Origin: Lutjanus erythropterus
Lineage: Eukaryota > Chordata > Actinopteri > Lutjaniformes > Lutjanidae
Assembly (NCBI GenBank): GCA_020091685.1
Contig: CM034595.1
Location: 6,005,971-6,069,970, forward strand
Length of the DNA stretch: 64,000 nt
Direction: 5' to 3'
Numbering within the stretch: position 1 is the first letter of the stretch; each line of letters starts with the position of its first letter. Positions 12,580-23,394 of the stretch are shown piece by piece. The notes under the pieces were generated by a model. That model did no database searches. It saw only the letters and a list, made by a program, of their open reading frames with translations, and had not been told where the DNA came from. Made by a program: the position numbers and the translations under genes.

Positions 12580-13184
12580 TTTGCTCTTGAACTTAGGCTT
12601 TTATTTTGGAAGGTATATATTTGGTCAAACAATATTTACCAATATCAACAAACGCTACAGTATAATACTGATTTAAATTACACTACAAGCTGATAAATAT
12701 GAAGTTCATCTCAGTAAAAATACATAAAAGAACCAGAGCATACAGCACAGCAGTGAAGACAGTAAAGCTCACCCTGCTCCACCTTCATCTGGTTTTCTGA
12801 TAAAACATGACAGTAACCCTTTACATCCAAGACAGGACACACCCCAGCTCGTGCCTCTGATCTAATCACTAAATCCAATTTGTGACTTCAGCTTTGATGA
12901 TCACATTCGAGCCACAGGGAACATCCACAGCAACGGGGAAAAAAAGAGGGGAAAAAAAGCACAATGATGATTACATGAGAGGCTCAGACTGGGGCTAACT
13001 GTTGACAAATTGGTACGCTCAGAAAGACCTCCATCCCCACACTGATGCACATGTAAACAGAGGCAGGGATGATGGAGTAGAGATGTTGTTGCAGGGCAGC
13101 TCCCTCCTACTGGAAACCAGCTGCTCAGGTCAGGGATCAGACTGGGCAGGGGCACGGCGGTGTCACTGTAATGACAGCAGCTAC
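12580..13184 (-). other. Candidate 3' terminal exon / UTR
   Basis: On the minus strand a plausible splice acceptor (TTGTGTTTTACAG, 13197-13185) is followed by about 600 bases of non-repetitive sequence. That ends near an AATAAA signal (12605-12600) with a GT-rich downstream stretch (GGCTGTGTTTGTATTTGTTG, about 12570-12551). No coding frame through it resembles a known protein. It could be the terminal exon of a minus-strand transcript, possibly a spliced 3' UTR of the gene at 55.0 kb. The 42-kb distance and lack of coding support make this tentative. Confidence 0.22.
12600..12605 (-). terminator. Possible polyadenylation signal
   Basis: AATAAA on the minus strand, with a GT-rich element 30-50 bases downstream. 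The hexamer alone is common in AT-rich DNA. The downstream element and the non-repetitive sequence upstream are what make it worth noting. Confidence 0.25.
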
Positions 13185-13259
13185 CTGTAAAACACAAGCG
13201 GACGAGACAACAGGCATCAATCACCCAGCAGACGCTGCCGCCTCACGCTCGGCGAGGGC

Positions 13260-13600
13260 GCTGTCAGCCCTCACAAAAGCAGGATGCAGAGCTCTCGCAG
13301 GAGCCCCGCCTCGGGCTTTCTATTCCCTTTCATTTGTGAATTATTAATTGGTGAGAAACCAATTTGTTCTTTTTACTCTAAAAGTGTCACAGGTTGTGGG
13401 AAGTAATTTATGATTGGTGGTCAACGGCTGAGTTTTAATTAAGTCCAGGCCAGAGTTCACAGTGCTGGAGATGGAAGTGGTTCATTAATCACCAACTAGC
13501 AGACTAGGCCGGTACATGAAAGGCCAGAGCGCATCACTTTTATCTGAATTACAGTTAATAGTTGGCCAACAGGAAACATGTAAGTGAATTAAGCCCTGCA
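13260..13600. promoter_or_regulatory. Candidate conserved noncoding block
   Basis: The sequence is non-repetitive, not coding and balanced in composition, with several homeodomain-type cores (TTATTAATTGG, TTTTAATTAAG, TTCATTAATCACC). This look is typical of vertebrate developmental enhancers, but conservation cannot be judged from one sequence. Confidence 0.2.
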
Positions 13601-14250
13601 AGGACAGAGGAGTCTGAGGATCACTTTAGCGTTTGATTAACAGACAGGATGAATCTGATAAGAAAAAAAAAATATATATATATGGATTTAGAACCAATTC
13701 AGGTGCTTACTGATGTGTGTATTAATTAATATGTGATCAATCTCAGAACCCACCAGCTATCATCTGATGATGATTTAGCCTCTGCGGGCAGCGGCCAATG
13801 TTTCAGGACTTCTGGTGTAGCCAGCGGATGAAGGATAACGGATGTCCGGGCCAAGTCTTCCTCTTACACGGAAGTCTGATTAGCAATTTAAGACATGAGT
13901 ATGGACGACAAACGACGTTTGGCTAATCTCTTTAAGCACATCTGGATATGAACGCAGAAAAATCTTTTCAGAAGCTAAATTGTCGTGGGACAGTAGTTGA
14001 TGAGTTCAGAAATTGCGTTTTTAGCCATTTCATTCTGCTTCGTTCACTCTCCATATGGACTATTTACCTGGATGAACACAAAGCCTGCTCAAATGTGATT
14101 GGTGAAAACCAAACTACAAACAAAAACCAGAACTCTTTTTATACTAAAATCTTGTGCCTTGCCGAGATTCTGCATTGATATGCAGACACAGACTTTTGGT
14201 TTGTTTGTTGCTGCATTACACACAGTGGTTTGACCGCATCTCTGTAATTA
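13601..14250. other. No recognised feature
   Basis: Apart from a short (AT)n tract near 13669-13683, nothing was recognised. Confidence 0.4.
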
Positions 14251-14251
14251 T

Positions 14252-14579
14252 TATGAAGCAGAATATTCACAAGAGAATATTCATAAGTAGTGTATAAGCA
14301 CCTGAAAATATGAAATCATTGTGTTTTTGTTGCCTTAGTGAGCCCTTTATATTTACAGAAGCAGAGGGTCCATGGAGGCTGTCATGTTGTACTGCCATGT
14401 TTCTACAGTAGCCCAGAATGGCCAAACCACACACTTGCTCTAGAGAGAGCAGTTTACTTTTTATTTTTAGTTTAGCAGCCACCACAGGTTCTCCTACAAG
14501 CTTGGAAGTGGAGGCAAAGTGTTTGCATTCTACAGGCTCACCACTAGATGCCACTAAATCCTTCACACTGGTCCTTTAA
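14252..14579 (-). repeat. MITE-like interspersed repeat, copy 1
   Basis: It shares with 49060-49312, in the same orientation, the words CATGGAGG, TCTACAGTAGCCCAGAATGG and CACCACTAGATGCCACTAAA, plus the end ACTGGTCCTTTAA (reduced to ACTTGTCCTAA in the second copy). I recall this family as common in fish, with TTAAAGGACCAGTGTG at one end. Minus-strand frames through both copies give ILGYCR, which reflects the shared repeat, not a gene. Confidence 0.65.
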
Positions 14580-14761
14580 GTGGGATATACTGTATGTTAA
14601 AGTCACTTTTGACAAGACAGCACCAGTCAAAAAGCAATTAAACATCCCAAAAATTCAGCAGAATATTACAGCAATAAGCAAGCAGGCAACAATTCCATTA
14701 AAATTCCACACACAATCGGATGTGAAAGGTAAATCTGACGTTCTGCATTCCACTGACCAAA

Positions 14762-14806
14762 CACAGTCAAATGACACTGGCTCTGAGCCACAGTCATTTG
14801 ATTGTG
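14762..14806. repeat. Near-perfect 22-bp-arm palindrome
   Basis: Arms 14762-14783 and 14785-14806 are inverted copies with 19 of 22 positions paired and a single-base centre. The core words are GTCAAATGAC on the left and GTCATTTGAT on the right. Weak similarity continues outward on both sides (TTCCAC against GTGGAA), so this may be the middle of a decayed palindromic element. Confidence 0.8.
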
Positions 14807-15169
14807 GGTCTAACTGTGGAAACTTGAATGAATCACTGACTGTTGACGTAATTCTGATGTCTGAGACTGGCAATCACAGTAATATCCTTTGTATTATTTT
14901 ATACACAGTTCTTAAACATTCAGCTGGATACATTACTCTACAATTCAGGTCTGGAGTGGCTCTGTAAAAAAATTAAGCAGCAGCTGACAGTCTACCAAAG
15001 ACACATGGATAATTACTACTGTATCATATCAACACATTCTCAATCCTAACTCGTCAAATACGACAGTTTGGTCAGTGGATACCCGTCTAACATTAGTTTT
15101 ACTAGTACAGGGCTCCATGGTCAAGTTATCAATAATAAATATGCATTGTATGAGTATCCTTTCAAAATA

Positions 15170-15350
15170 AAGGCAGAAAAACTACCTGGTTGACTTTAGT
15201 AAATGGTCATGTTTTGGGTTAAACTTACTTAACGTAAGGTAAGGTAACAATGAAATGCATCTTAACGTAAGTTAATAAAAACAGCACCGACTTGGTTTCA
15301 CACAGGACATAAACCTTGAGATCCTGGGTCAGGGTCCTGTGTTTCAGGGT
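15170..15350 (+). repeat. Dispersed repeat, fragment
   Basis: Contains AACTACCTGGTTGACTTTAG, GGTCATGTTTTGGGTTAAAC and later GGTTTCACACAGGACATAAAC. Similar word sets occur near 22.0, 35.3-35.4 and 60.15 kb, and in reverse near 6.1 kb, so this is a low-copy family within the window. Confidence 0.45.
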
Positions 15351-15508
15351 TCAACGCTAATTTTATTTGTCTCACCTGCTAGACTGGGCGAGTGAGTCCG
15401 AAATCTACTTGCCCAAAAACAATTTTCACTGGCCCCTCTGCAAATGGTTTCATTTACTAGTGGTTATCAAATAACAATAATGCTTACAGTTAATTGTCAT
15501 GATTAATC

Positions 15509-15800
15509 TAGGGCTGCAAATGTCTATACAGTGTGAGAAACTAGTGAAAAATGTGCATCCCAGTTTTTAAAAGCTCAAGGTGGTCTCTAAATAGATAAAG
15601 ATATTCAGGTTAATATGATAATAAACAAAGGAAATTGGGAAATCTCCATATTTTTTTTTAAGTTGGGAAATCTCCATATTTTTTTTTTTAAGTTGGGAAA
15701 TCTCCATATTTGAGAGGATGAAAACAGCATTTTCTGCTATTTTTTGCATGAAAAATTACTTTAATTAATTATCAAAATAGTTTAACTGATTAACCAAGTT
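15509..15800 (+). repeat. GGGCTGCAA-ended fish repeat with inner triplication
   Basis: The left edge is TAGGGCTGCAAATG and the right part is AATTAATTATCAAAATAGTT followed by AACTGATTAACC. Inner words such as AGTGAAAAATGTGCATCCCA fit a widespread teleost repeat. A 30-bp unit containing GTTGGGAAATCTCCATATT is present three times in tandem at about 15632-15711, separated by short T runs. Confidence 0.6.
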
Positions 15801-17007
15801 GCCACATGTACATGGCATTTTAATTGCTCTGGCAAGCAGGCAAGCCTTCTTGTTGAGCTCTGTGTTTGTTTGACCCATCCATCCACCCCACCTCCACATT
15901 ATGCTGACTTTTTCAGTCTAGACTACATCACCTCACTTCAACCGCACATCAAGACATGATGCTGCAGGGACGCCACCACAAAGGATGCTGCAGGTTTACC
16001 TATGGCATCACAGCTTGAAGCAGACCGGCACTGACCAGGCTGCTGTATTTGACATGTTGGGGGTGAGAACGGGCTGCTCATACAATCAACCTAAAACCTA
16101 GCGTGATACTTTTTCTCATCACTTTCCCTCTCCAGCCTATAACCTCCAATCAGACACTTTTATCACTGCTGCTGAGAGCTGCAACTGGCTGAGACTGACC
16201 ACACACACACAGCTATACACACACTCACAGAAAGAGAGGCAGCAGAGAAAACAGATAACCAGACCCACTCAGGAACAAATTTTATTTCTCTTCATATAAT
16301 AAATTTTTTATGTAGCAGTTATTTTCATTTTTATTGAATTTTATTCAGATACGCTGGCAATACTAGTAAAGGAGATTAAATTGAATAGAACGGAGTGAGG
16401 AGGGCAAATAAATCCGTGGTTCCAAAAGTTTTCTGATGGAGTCAGGGGCTTCCAAACCTTGAGTGATAAAGAAAAGATTAAAACGTTATTATCTGAGCAG
16501 AGTCAGGGAGTTCAAACAGGGACTTATTGTGCTTATTTTGAGCAAAAATGCGAACAAAAAAGCAACAAATTAGAATATTAAAAAAAGACAGATAATGCTG
16601 ACAAGTGCTCCAGACGTGCTGATAATTCGACTACCCAACAAACAAGTAGATCAAGCAGCTATCCTCTACAGACACGTTTGGGGAAATCTGGAAAATGAAA
16701 CCCAGCATCAGAGTGAGAGGGGATCACTGAGAGTGACGCGGGACAGGCGAGAATGAGGAGCGGGAGAACGGGAGCGAGAGGGAGAGACTGGAGAGAGCTG
16801 AAGGGAGAGGAAGAGTGATGAGAGGGCTATGAAGTTTGACAGGAGAATGAACATGACTACACTGCAGAGCTCGTCCATGAAAAGACCTAAGGCGTCTGTC
16901 AGATTGGTGATTTTGTGCCCATCTGCACAATGTTCCAATCCTGACCAACTGGAAGGACGCCAGTTTAGGAGGGAAGGAGGTGGATAGAGAAGATTGTCAA
17001 GGTAGAT

Positions 17008-17010
<3 letters not shown>
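15801..17010. other. Intergenic, with a purine-rich patch
   Basis: No gene was recognised. Bases about 16715-16825 are rich in G and A on the plus strand (words like GAGCGAGAGGGAGAGA). They give spurious serine/arginine-rich minus-strand frames. Confidence 0.4.

Positions 17011-17038
<28 letters not shown>
17011..17038. repeat. (TG)n microsatellite
   Basis: Fourteen uninterrupted TG units. A complementary (CA)n tract lies about 170 bases to the right. Confidence 0.95.
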
Positions 17039-17043
<5 letters not shown>

Positions 17044-17206
17044 GGAGATAGAGATAGAGGGGTAGAGATAGCTCTTTGTAAAGATCAGAGGCCACAGGGG
17101 TGACTGTGTGTGCTTGGCTCACACAGTCACAGAGCGTTGCCAGTCACGGCCACATCAAAGCTCTGCCTGCTCGCCACCACAGAGAGCACCCCCCCTCTAC
17201 TTCCGC

Positions 17207-17265
<59 letters not shown>

Positions 17266-17288
17266 GCGCGCGCACACGCACACACACT
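17207..17288. repeat. (CA)n microsatellite with a CG patch
   Basis: About 80 bases of alternating CA with a run of CG dinucleotides at 17262-17272. Long alternating purine-pyrimidine tracts of this type can adopt Z-DNA. Frames through it give artefactual His-Thr or Cys-Val repeats. Confidence 0.95.
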
Positions 17289-18936
17289 TGTATGACTACA
17301 TTCATTCCACAACCCATAATCCTGCTGGCAAAGTTTACCACTATTTGCTCTTGTTCTTAACCTTTCACAGCCTTGAACATTAATTCTGGTTTATTAAAGC
17401 TTATTATCATAATTTTGGACGTAATTTCTGTCACTAAGAATCATGTTTTATGTGGGAACCATTTGCAATCAAGAGTGTGTCATCAACGTAAGGTGCTGCA
17501 CAATGCACATCGGTTTGTAGAGTATGACATTCTCACTCTGGTTCTGACTCAAAGGAGCAATGTGTCACAACAGCTCGTGCAAAAATGAGTACAGCGATTG
17601 AAATAGCAAGTTGGAGCCACACGCTGTATGTTAAATAGGTTGAAATCCTATTGTTTCCCCCAGCCCCCTCCTGCAAAGACTCTGAGAAGCGCTACAGGAG
17701 TGCAGGACACTCGCAACATTTACGAGTCCTCAACTGTAAGTTGATCAGCTATTTAAAACTGTCAATTGTCTGTCAATATTCAAAACTACACATTCTGGAC
17801 TTTGAGTTTGGTGGCTGCCTGTCTCACTGCCTGCCTGACTCCATTGACATTTCATTTCAGCACTCATTTGGCGAACATTCAGCATTAAATTGAACTCTAA
17901 TTATCATAAAACAGGCTAACAAAAACAGTTATCTTGGCCCGGAATAGGAATCAAAGAAGGACACCGTGGCTGCAGCTTTGATGTCAGAGAGTATTTCAAC
18001 TTAGCATGTTTCCTTGATCTCTGATGACACATCATGGTCATTTTATGATTTATTACAGTAAAAATATTCCAGAGTTCTCCTTTAATGTCAAGGAGAACCT
18101 GCTATTCTGAAAAAAATATTTTTGGTTGAAATGCTCAGAAGAGTTCAAACTAAAACGCGCATACCAGAACAGAACCGGGTCCACATTGGTTGGGAAAATA
18201 AGGCCTTATTTCATGTTGGGAGTTACTCAGTAATGAGAAGTTTCATATTGGATGATATCAAGTGTTCAGAATTGGGTAGGGACAGTGGGGACAAGTCCCT
18301 ACCAATATCCAGGGACCACTGTCCTTAACAATAATGTTGATCAAAAGCTAAAAATATAACCACTATTGTCTGTCAGTGTCTAGCCAAAATATTTAATGTA
18401 TAAATTATATGACTAGAAACAAATCTAGTGAGCTATTCAGACCACCAGGGAGAAGCGAGAACACAATTCCTTTATTTTGTAATTTTTTCCATGCATGCTG
18501 TAATCTTAGTCAGCACTCCTCTGGCAGCAGCACAGCACTTCTCTGCCTCCCTTCACACCGTACACATCACATCAGTAAGCTTAGGGGACACTCCGTGTCA
18601 GTGTCATTCTGAAATTCTGTGACAACAGACCAAGCAGAAAACAGAAGAATGGGAAGAACAGGTTGACTTTGCTGTGTTTAGAAGAAGTGTATCGTTCGCT
18701 TGCTGCAAGTGAATCAAGATTCTTGCCAACTGTAGCTCCAGTTGGGACATGTTTATTGTCCCCACCAACTGTGATGGAAAATATTCACCTTTGTTCTATC
18801 GATAATTATTGATCATGGAGGTTGTAAGACATGCGGTCCTCCAAAGCTTGGAAGCTGATGAGGTATTAAAATAAGTCTGCTGTACTACTGGTCTTGGTCG
18901 GGACGGTATTCCTGCAGTTTACACATAACAGTGTCC
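17289..18936. other. No recognised feature
   Basis: No gene, RNA or clear repeat was recognised. The short open frames here lack any known motif. Confidence 0.4.
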
Positions 18937-18939
18937 TGA

Positions 18940-19060
18940 TAATTGTCCATCCATTCATCCATTTATCCTTGGTCAGGTCTTGGTGGCAGCAGGCTGAGCA
19001 TGATGTCCCCCTCCTCAGCAATGCTTTCAAGCTTCTCCACCTCAGCTGGTTCCTTTCAAC
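18940..19060 (-). mobile_element. 3' end of a LINE
   Basis: The plus-strand words CATCCATTTATCCTTGGTCAGG, GGTGGCAGCAGGCTGAGCA and CCTCCTCAGCAATGCTTTC resemble the 3' end, in antisense, of the abundant fish LINE whose RT end is also seen at 61.7 kb. It appears to be a short truncated copy. Confidence 0.6.
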
Positions 19061-19222
19061 TTGAAAGGAACAGCGGTTTGAAGTTCTTTATCTGTAGTTA
19101 TAAAGGCAGATGTTATGGTAATTCATAATGTATTTTTGTAAGTTTGGTTCTGGGAGATTCCAATTTTCTTTTTGGGGATTCAAGTTATAAAGGTTTGGGA
19201 ATGCCTGTCCTGTCATATTACA
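19061..19222. other. Short unique gap
   Basis: Nothing recognised between the LINE tail and the hAT element. Confidence 0.4.
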
Positions 19223-19230
19223 TGTTATCT

Positions 19231-20731
19231 CAGGGGTGTCAAACGTACGGCCCGCGGGCCAAAACCAGCCCGCCAGAGGGTCCAGTCCGGCCCGCGGGAT
19301 GACTTTGCAAAGTGTGACACATTAATTTTAGGGTTGAAACCATTCCTAGAGTAATCTGAGTAATTCGATGACTAAAATCTGTTTAAATCCAAACAACTGT
19401 ACAGCACACTGTGTTTGGCTTGTGGGGGTTATTAAAGACCAGAGTGCCGACATTTAAATTTTGATGTCATTTATTATCACACGGCTGCAGCATCTCTCCT
19501 CTCTCAGTGCAGCTCCTCCATACACACACATACAGTACAGACACACACAGAGGAGGTCAGTATGATTCTCTGACCCTGTCTGTATCTGATCTGTTGACTT
19601 TCTTCATCAGCAGGATGTTTTATAAAGATAAAAAGACAAAACTCGCATTCTGGGTTTTTCCCTACATATTAATCCACCCGCGATTCAGTTTTCACAGCAG
19701 CAGAGAGGCTGCATGTGGAGGAGACTGTTGTTAATGACGGAGTTTATTACAACAGTCGAAACTAACGTGATGGTTAATGACATCGACACCAACCAGATGA
19801 GGCCTATACGTAAAACAGGAGAGTCTGTGTTTCTCTGTGAGAAACTTTCAGACCTTCTCACAGCAGAGTGAACAGGTGAGGGAGGAGAGGAGGGCAGACT
19901 GATCACTAATCAATCACTGATACCGTCGTTCTCTCGGACTGATTAAAAAATAAAAATGACAAAATTCTTGACAAACCAAACCTGGGTGTCCACACAAATA
20001 AAGTCTTCATGTGAAACACTGCAGAGTGTAACACCGTGCTGTTTACAGACAGTCTGCTGTCTGTAGTTTGACAGAGAGGCAGAGAGGGTTGTGTCTAGAA
20101 GGGAACCCTAGACCTGCGAAAGATCGCGCGAGTTTGATTATTTTAATAACGGACACAAATCTCGCAAGAGTTGTGCAAATAAAGAGTTACCTTTTAGACA
20201 TGACCGAAAAAGGTGCGCAGTGTGGTGCCGATGTTTTTAATGTGGCATGTTGGTAAACCAGTCCCCTGTCCTCTGGGGGTCTGGGAGCGTCTGTCCTGCT
20301 CCAGAAGAAAAATGTTGTCATTTTAACATAACATTAAAAGAGTTAGTTCCATCTTCTGTTTGTGGTTTCTGCAGACATTACTACCTTAACTTTTACCTTT
20401 GTACTTGAAAAAAAAAGTAGAAAGTAAAGTAAAAACAGTAAATCTACAGTAAAAGTAAAGTTACTTTACTGAGTATTTTTACTTTAGCAATTTATAGTTG
20501 TTCATTTAATAGACCTGTCTTATTTTCTCTTTTGTATATTACCATTGTTCTTAAATAAAACAAAAGTAATGTAATAGAAAAAAATGCAGAACATGCAATA
20601 TTTCTTATCTGATTACTTGATTAATCGCCAGAATAATTGATAGATTATGCTTTAATTTTACTGGTTCGGCTCACTTGAGATCAGATTGGGCTGTATGTGG
20701 CCCCTGAACTGAAATGAGTTTGACACCCCTT
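19231..20731. mobile_element. hAT MITE split by a nested insertion
   Basis: The left terminus is CAGGGGTGTCAAACGTACGG (19231) and the right is GAGTTTGACACCCCTT (ending 20731), giving a 13-14-bp terminal inverted repeat. The octamer TGTTATCT flanks both sides exactly (19223-19230 and 20732-20739), the 8-bp target duplication expected of hAT transposition. Words just inside, such as GGCCCGCGGGCC and GGGCTGTATGTGGCCCCTGA, are those of a common fish hAT MITE. Without the insertion at 19330-20652, this element would be only about 170 bases long. Confidence 0.85.
19330..20652. mobile_element. Nested element inside the hAT MITE
   Basis: The nonamer TTAATTTTA occurs on both sides (19322-19330 and 20652-20660), consistent with an 8-bp target duplication with one base of ambiguity. 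Near the left end is GGGTTGAAACCATTCC, then GTAATTCGATGACTAAAA. Near the right end is TTGATTAATCGCCAGAATAA, then TTGATAGATTATGC. Both resemble a fish repeat with ATTAATCG-rich ends. The middle carries no intact transposase. A 35-base word at about 20089-20123 recurs at 48.67 kb. The right end is decayed, so the exact boundary and superfamily are uncertain. Confidence 0.65.
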
Positions 20732-20739
20732 TGTTATCT

Positions 20740-22115
20740 TATCGTATGCACATACATAAGTTTAAATAAGTCAGTGTTAACTTTTGGTTTGACATGAGAC
20801 ACGAAATAAGATCCCCATCCATCCACCTCACCACTTCAATATGTGGACTAACACTTTTTTCTCCATGAAATTTGCTCGTAAAAGGACATGTCGTCTCTGC
20901 ACAATCAGTACAGACTAAATGGAGTGAAATGACACGTGAAAAGCAAAAAAGGTATTTTGATTATGCGCAAAATGAGTCAAGACATTGGCATGTTATTCAT
21001 ATGCCATTTGGTGAGATCAGGCTGTTTCATCAGGGGGTGAGATACTCCATCATTATCATAACTGGCACCTCTCCTGCCATAAAAGGCTACAGGTTTTTTG
21101 CTCCATTTGATGGCAGGTTTTATTCACAAAAATAATGTTACCAAAGAGTAAAAAGAACAATTTCACACCAATTTCACATGAAAATTCAAATCCTGCAGTT
21201 GGAGATAGCAGACAGAAACAGCAAATGTAGCAGTGTCAGTGGTGGTATCAGAGGAACCAAAACAATTAGAAAATATTAATAAAGCTGTCAACAATGAGTC
21301 ATCAAAGCGGAGCACTGTGACAGAAGTAAAGTGAGAGAAGTTTCATAACTACTCAGCTGGAGCCTGAAAGTTTCTATGCCAAAATAAATTGATGCCAATA
21401 AAATATCTTGTCCTCATCCCAACTCTTCACATACTGATGTTTTGTCACGGTCCCTCGGAGTCTCATACTGATGCACAAGGTACTGCATATTCTTAGCCTT
21501 GGGATACCCTTAACCCTGTTATCCTTGGGTTTAACTTAACCTTGTCTCAACAATATGTGTGTGAAAATGGGCTAAGTTAAGCACATGGCTATATGATTCA
21601 CACTGCACTTCTACTAGCCCTAGGTTACATGTTGGTGCACCAACTGATGTGAACATTTTATAATGTTCCTTGACTACTTCTCTGCTCTTTTAGCCCTGTT
21701 TCAAACTGGCACTTTATAGCACCAGTTTAACTCAGGGCTAACCTGCTCTGAAGGAGGGCCAACAAGCCCGAGGCTAAAGTCTGGGTTAGCCAGCTTTGGA
21801 ATGGGCCAGGACTGTGGTAGTATGAAGGGTCTCTTAGCCCCAGGTTGAGAGAGGCCTGGGGCAAACAGCTCTTTTAGCCAGGGGCTAAGTGCAGTGTGAA
21901 AAGCCCTTTAGTGGCAGTGTGAAAATATGTCAGAAGGTCTTTCTAACACATGATTAACATTGTGGAACAGCCACAGTTTGGGTAGATTTTGGCACAAAAA
22001 CTGTTTGGGTAGGTTTATGGTAAGACCATGTTTGTGGTTACAGTACGTATGTCAGATTATGTACATCATGTGATGCACATAATGTTATGTATCGTAAAAC
22101 TTTTAGTAACTTTCA
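20740..22115. other. Intergenic DNA, repetitive in parts
   Basis: No gene was recognised. Bases about 21480-21910 repeat short words of the type TTAGCCC, GGGCTAA and GCTAAG in both orientations and look like a decayed repeat. TCTCATACTGATGCACAAGG (21461-21480) recurs with one difference near 27761. Bases about 21985-22030 belong to the TTTGGCACAAAAACT word set also seen near 60.15 kb. Confidence 0.4.
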
Positions 22116-22117
22116 GG

Positions 22118-22330
22118 TAGGACTGAGCAATTAATGAAGACTTTAGGGAAATCACAATATAGCCTATTCTAATTTTCATATTGGAGGAGGTGCAATATTT
22201 GTATGTGTGTCAAAATAACATTTTAAATCAAATATTGTGGTGCTGCAGAGATGCTCTGGCCTATACATCATATTCTACAGACTTAAGAATACATCATTGC
22301 AAAAATGATCATTCTCTCTATTATTGTAAA
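22118..22330 (+). repeat. GGGCTG-ended AT-rich repeat, copy A
   Basis: Shares GAGGAGGTGCAATATTTGT, TTTAAATCAAATATTGTGGT, GTGCTGCAGAGATG and ACTTAAGAATACATCATT with the copies at 33.75, 37.36 and 56.99 kb. The left edge is GTAGGACTGAGCAATTAATG, a variant of the family's TAGGGCTG end. Confidence 0.6.
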
Positions 22331-22468
22331 TCAGCTGCTCTCTTCCAGCTGCTAATGTGTACCATGTGCATCTGTTTGAGTTGCCTGGGTGAGCTGGGAT
22401 TGAGAATAAGACGGAATAAAAGCATTCAATTACAAAGACAAAAGAAAAATTGTGTCAGACATATAGCC

Positions 22469-22510
<42 letters not shown>
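22469..22510. repeat. (GAT)n microsatellite
   Basis: Fourteen tandem ATG/GAT triplets. The run of methionines it encodes in one frame is an artefact. Confidence 0.95.
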
Positions 22511-22511
<1 letters not shown>

Positions 22512-23394
22512 AGCTTTTTTTCCATCTTAGTTTTTAGATCTTAGATCTTTAAAAAAAAACAAATTCAAATTTGTTCACATGAAGGCATAATTTTTCTTGA
22601 GTCAAACAATGGACCTTTTCACAACAGCCACTAACATGAAGTACAGTAGAAGGTCAACACCGGTGTTACCAGTGATGCTAATTAAGTTCCCATTCCATTT
22701 ATTGTAGCAGAGCTTTTCCAGTGAGAAGACATGCACAATAGTAGCACCCTGACTGTTTGACCTGAATGGAACAGAACCTTAATTAGTGTCTTTGGTAACA
22801 CCTGTGTTTACTCTACAATTGCCTGTCAAAATGCCTGCTGTGTAAAGGGTCTATTGTTGTTTGTTTTTTCCCCTGTGGAGAAAAGTAGATTATCTGTACA
22901 TTAGTCATATGGTCTGGGTCACACATGAAGAACACATGTGTTTGCAGGAAAAATGGGCCTCATGCGATAACCAGTAATACAAGGTAATATTTCCTACAGA
23001 ACACTTTTTCTTATCAAGCAATATTACACTGTAGGGTGTGCACTGTAAAAGGTCCATAAGCGTCACTGAAGTGCTAATAATCATATTAAAAGTCTCCCTT
23101 GAGTGTAATATTGCAATTATAGAACAGATTACAGACAAACTAAAAGATATAATCAAAATTTATTCAGATTTTGGGGCAATTCATTTTCAAAATAAAAACA
23201 GTTTTTGCTTGTGTTATCTCGGAAACACAAGGGGTCTGACTAATAACTGGAAAACAGTCAGCCACGTCATTAGAACTCCTATGTAATGAAACCTGCTTTA
23301 CTACTCCAGGACGTACGCTGGCCCTCAGTGACGACCTAGCAACAGAGATGATTTCTAGTCCCTGTTGAGTCAGCAGCAAGTGAACAGTGACTAG
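22511..23394. other. No recognised feature
   Basis: AT-rich DNA with no gene or clear repeat recognised. Confidence 0.4.

Noticed and set aside
16708-16948. Two minus-strand frames rich in Ser, Leu and Arg
   Set aside because: They arise from a purine-rich patch on the plus strand, with no domain or splice context.
17100-17383. Overlapping open frames on both strands rich in His-Thr or Cys-Val
   Set aside because: They are translations of the (CA)n microsatellite, with no conserved sequence outside it.
22181-22513. 110-codon plus frame ending in a methionine run
   Set aside because: It crosses a dispersed repeat and the (GAT)n microsatellite, and the methionines come from the triplet repeat.
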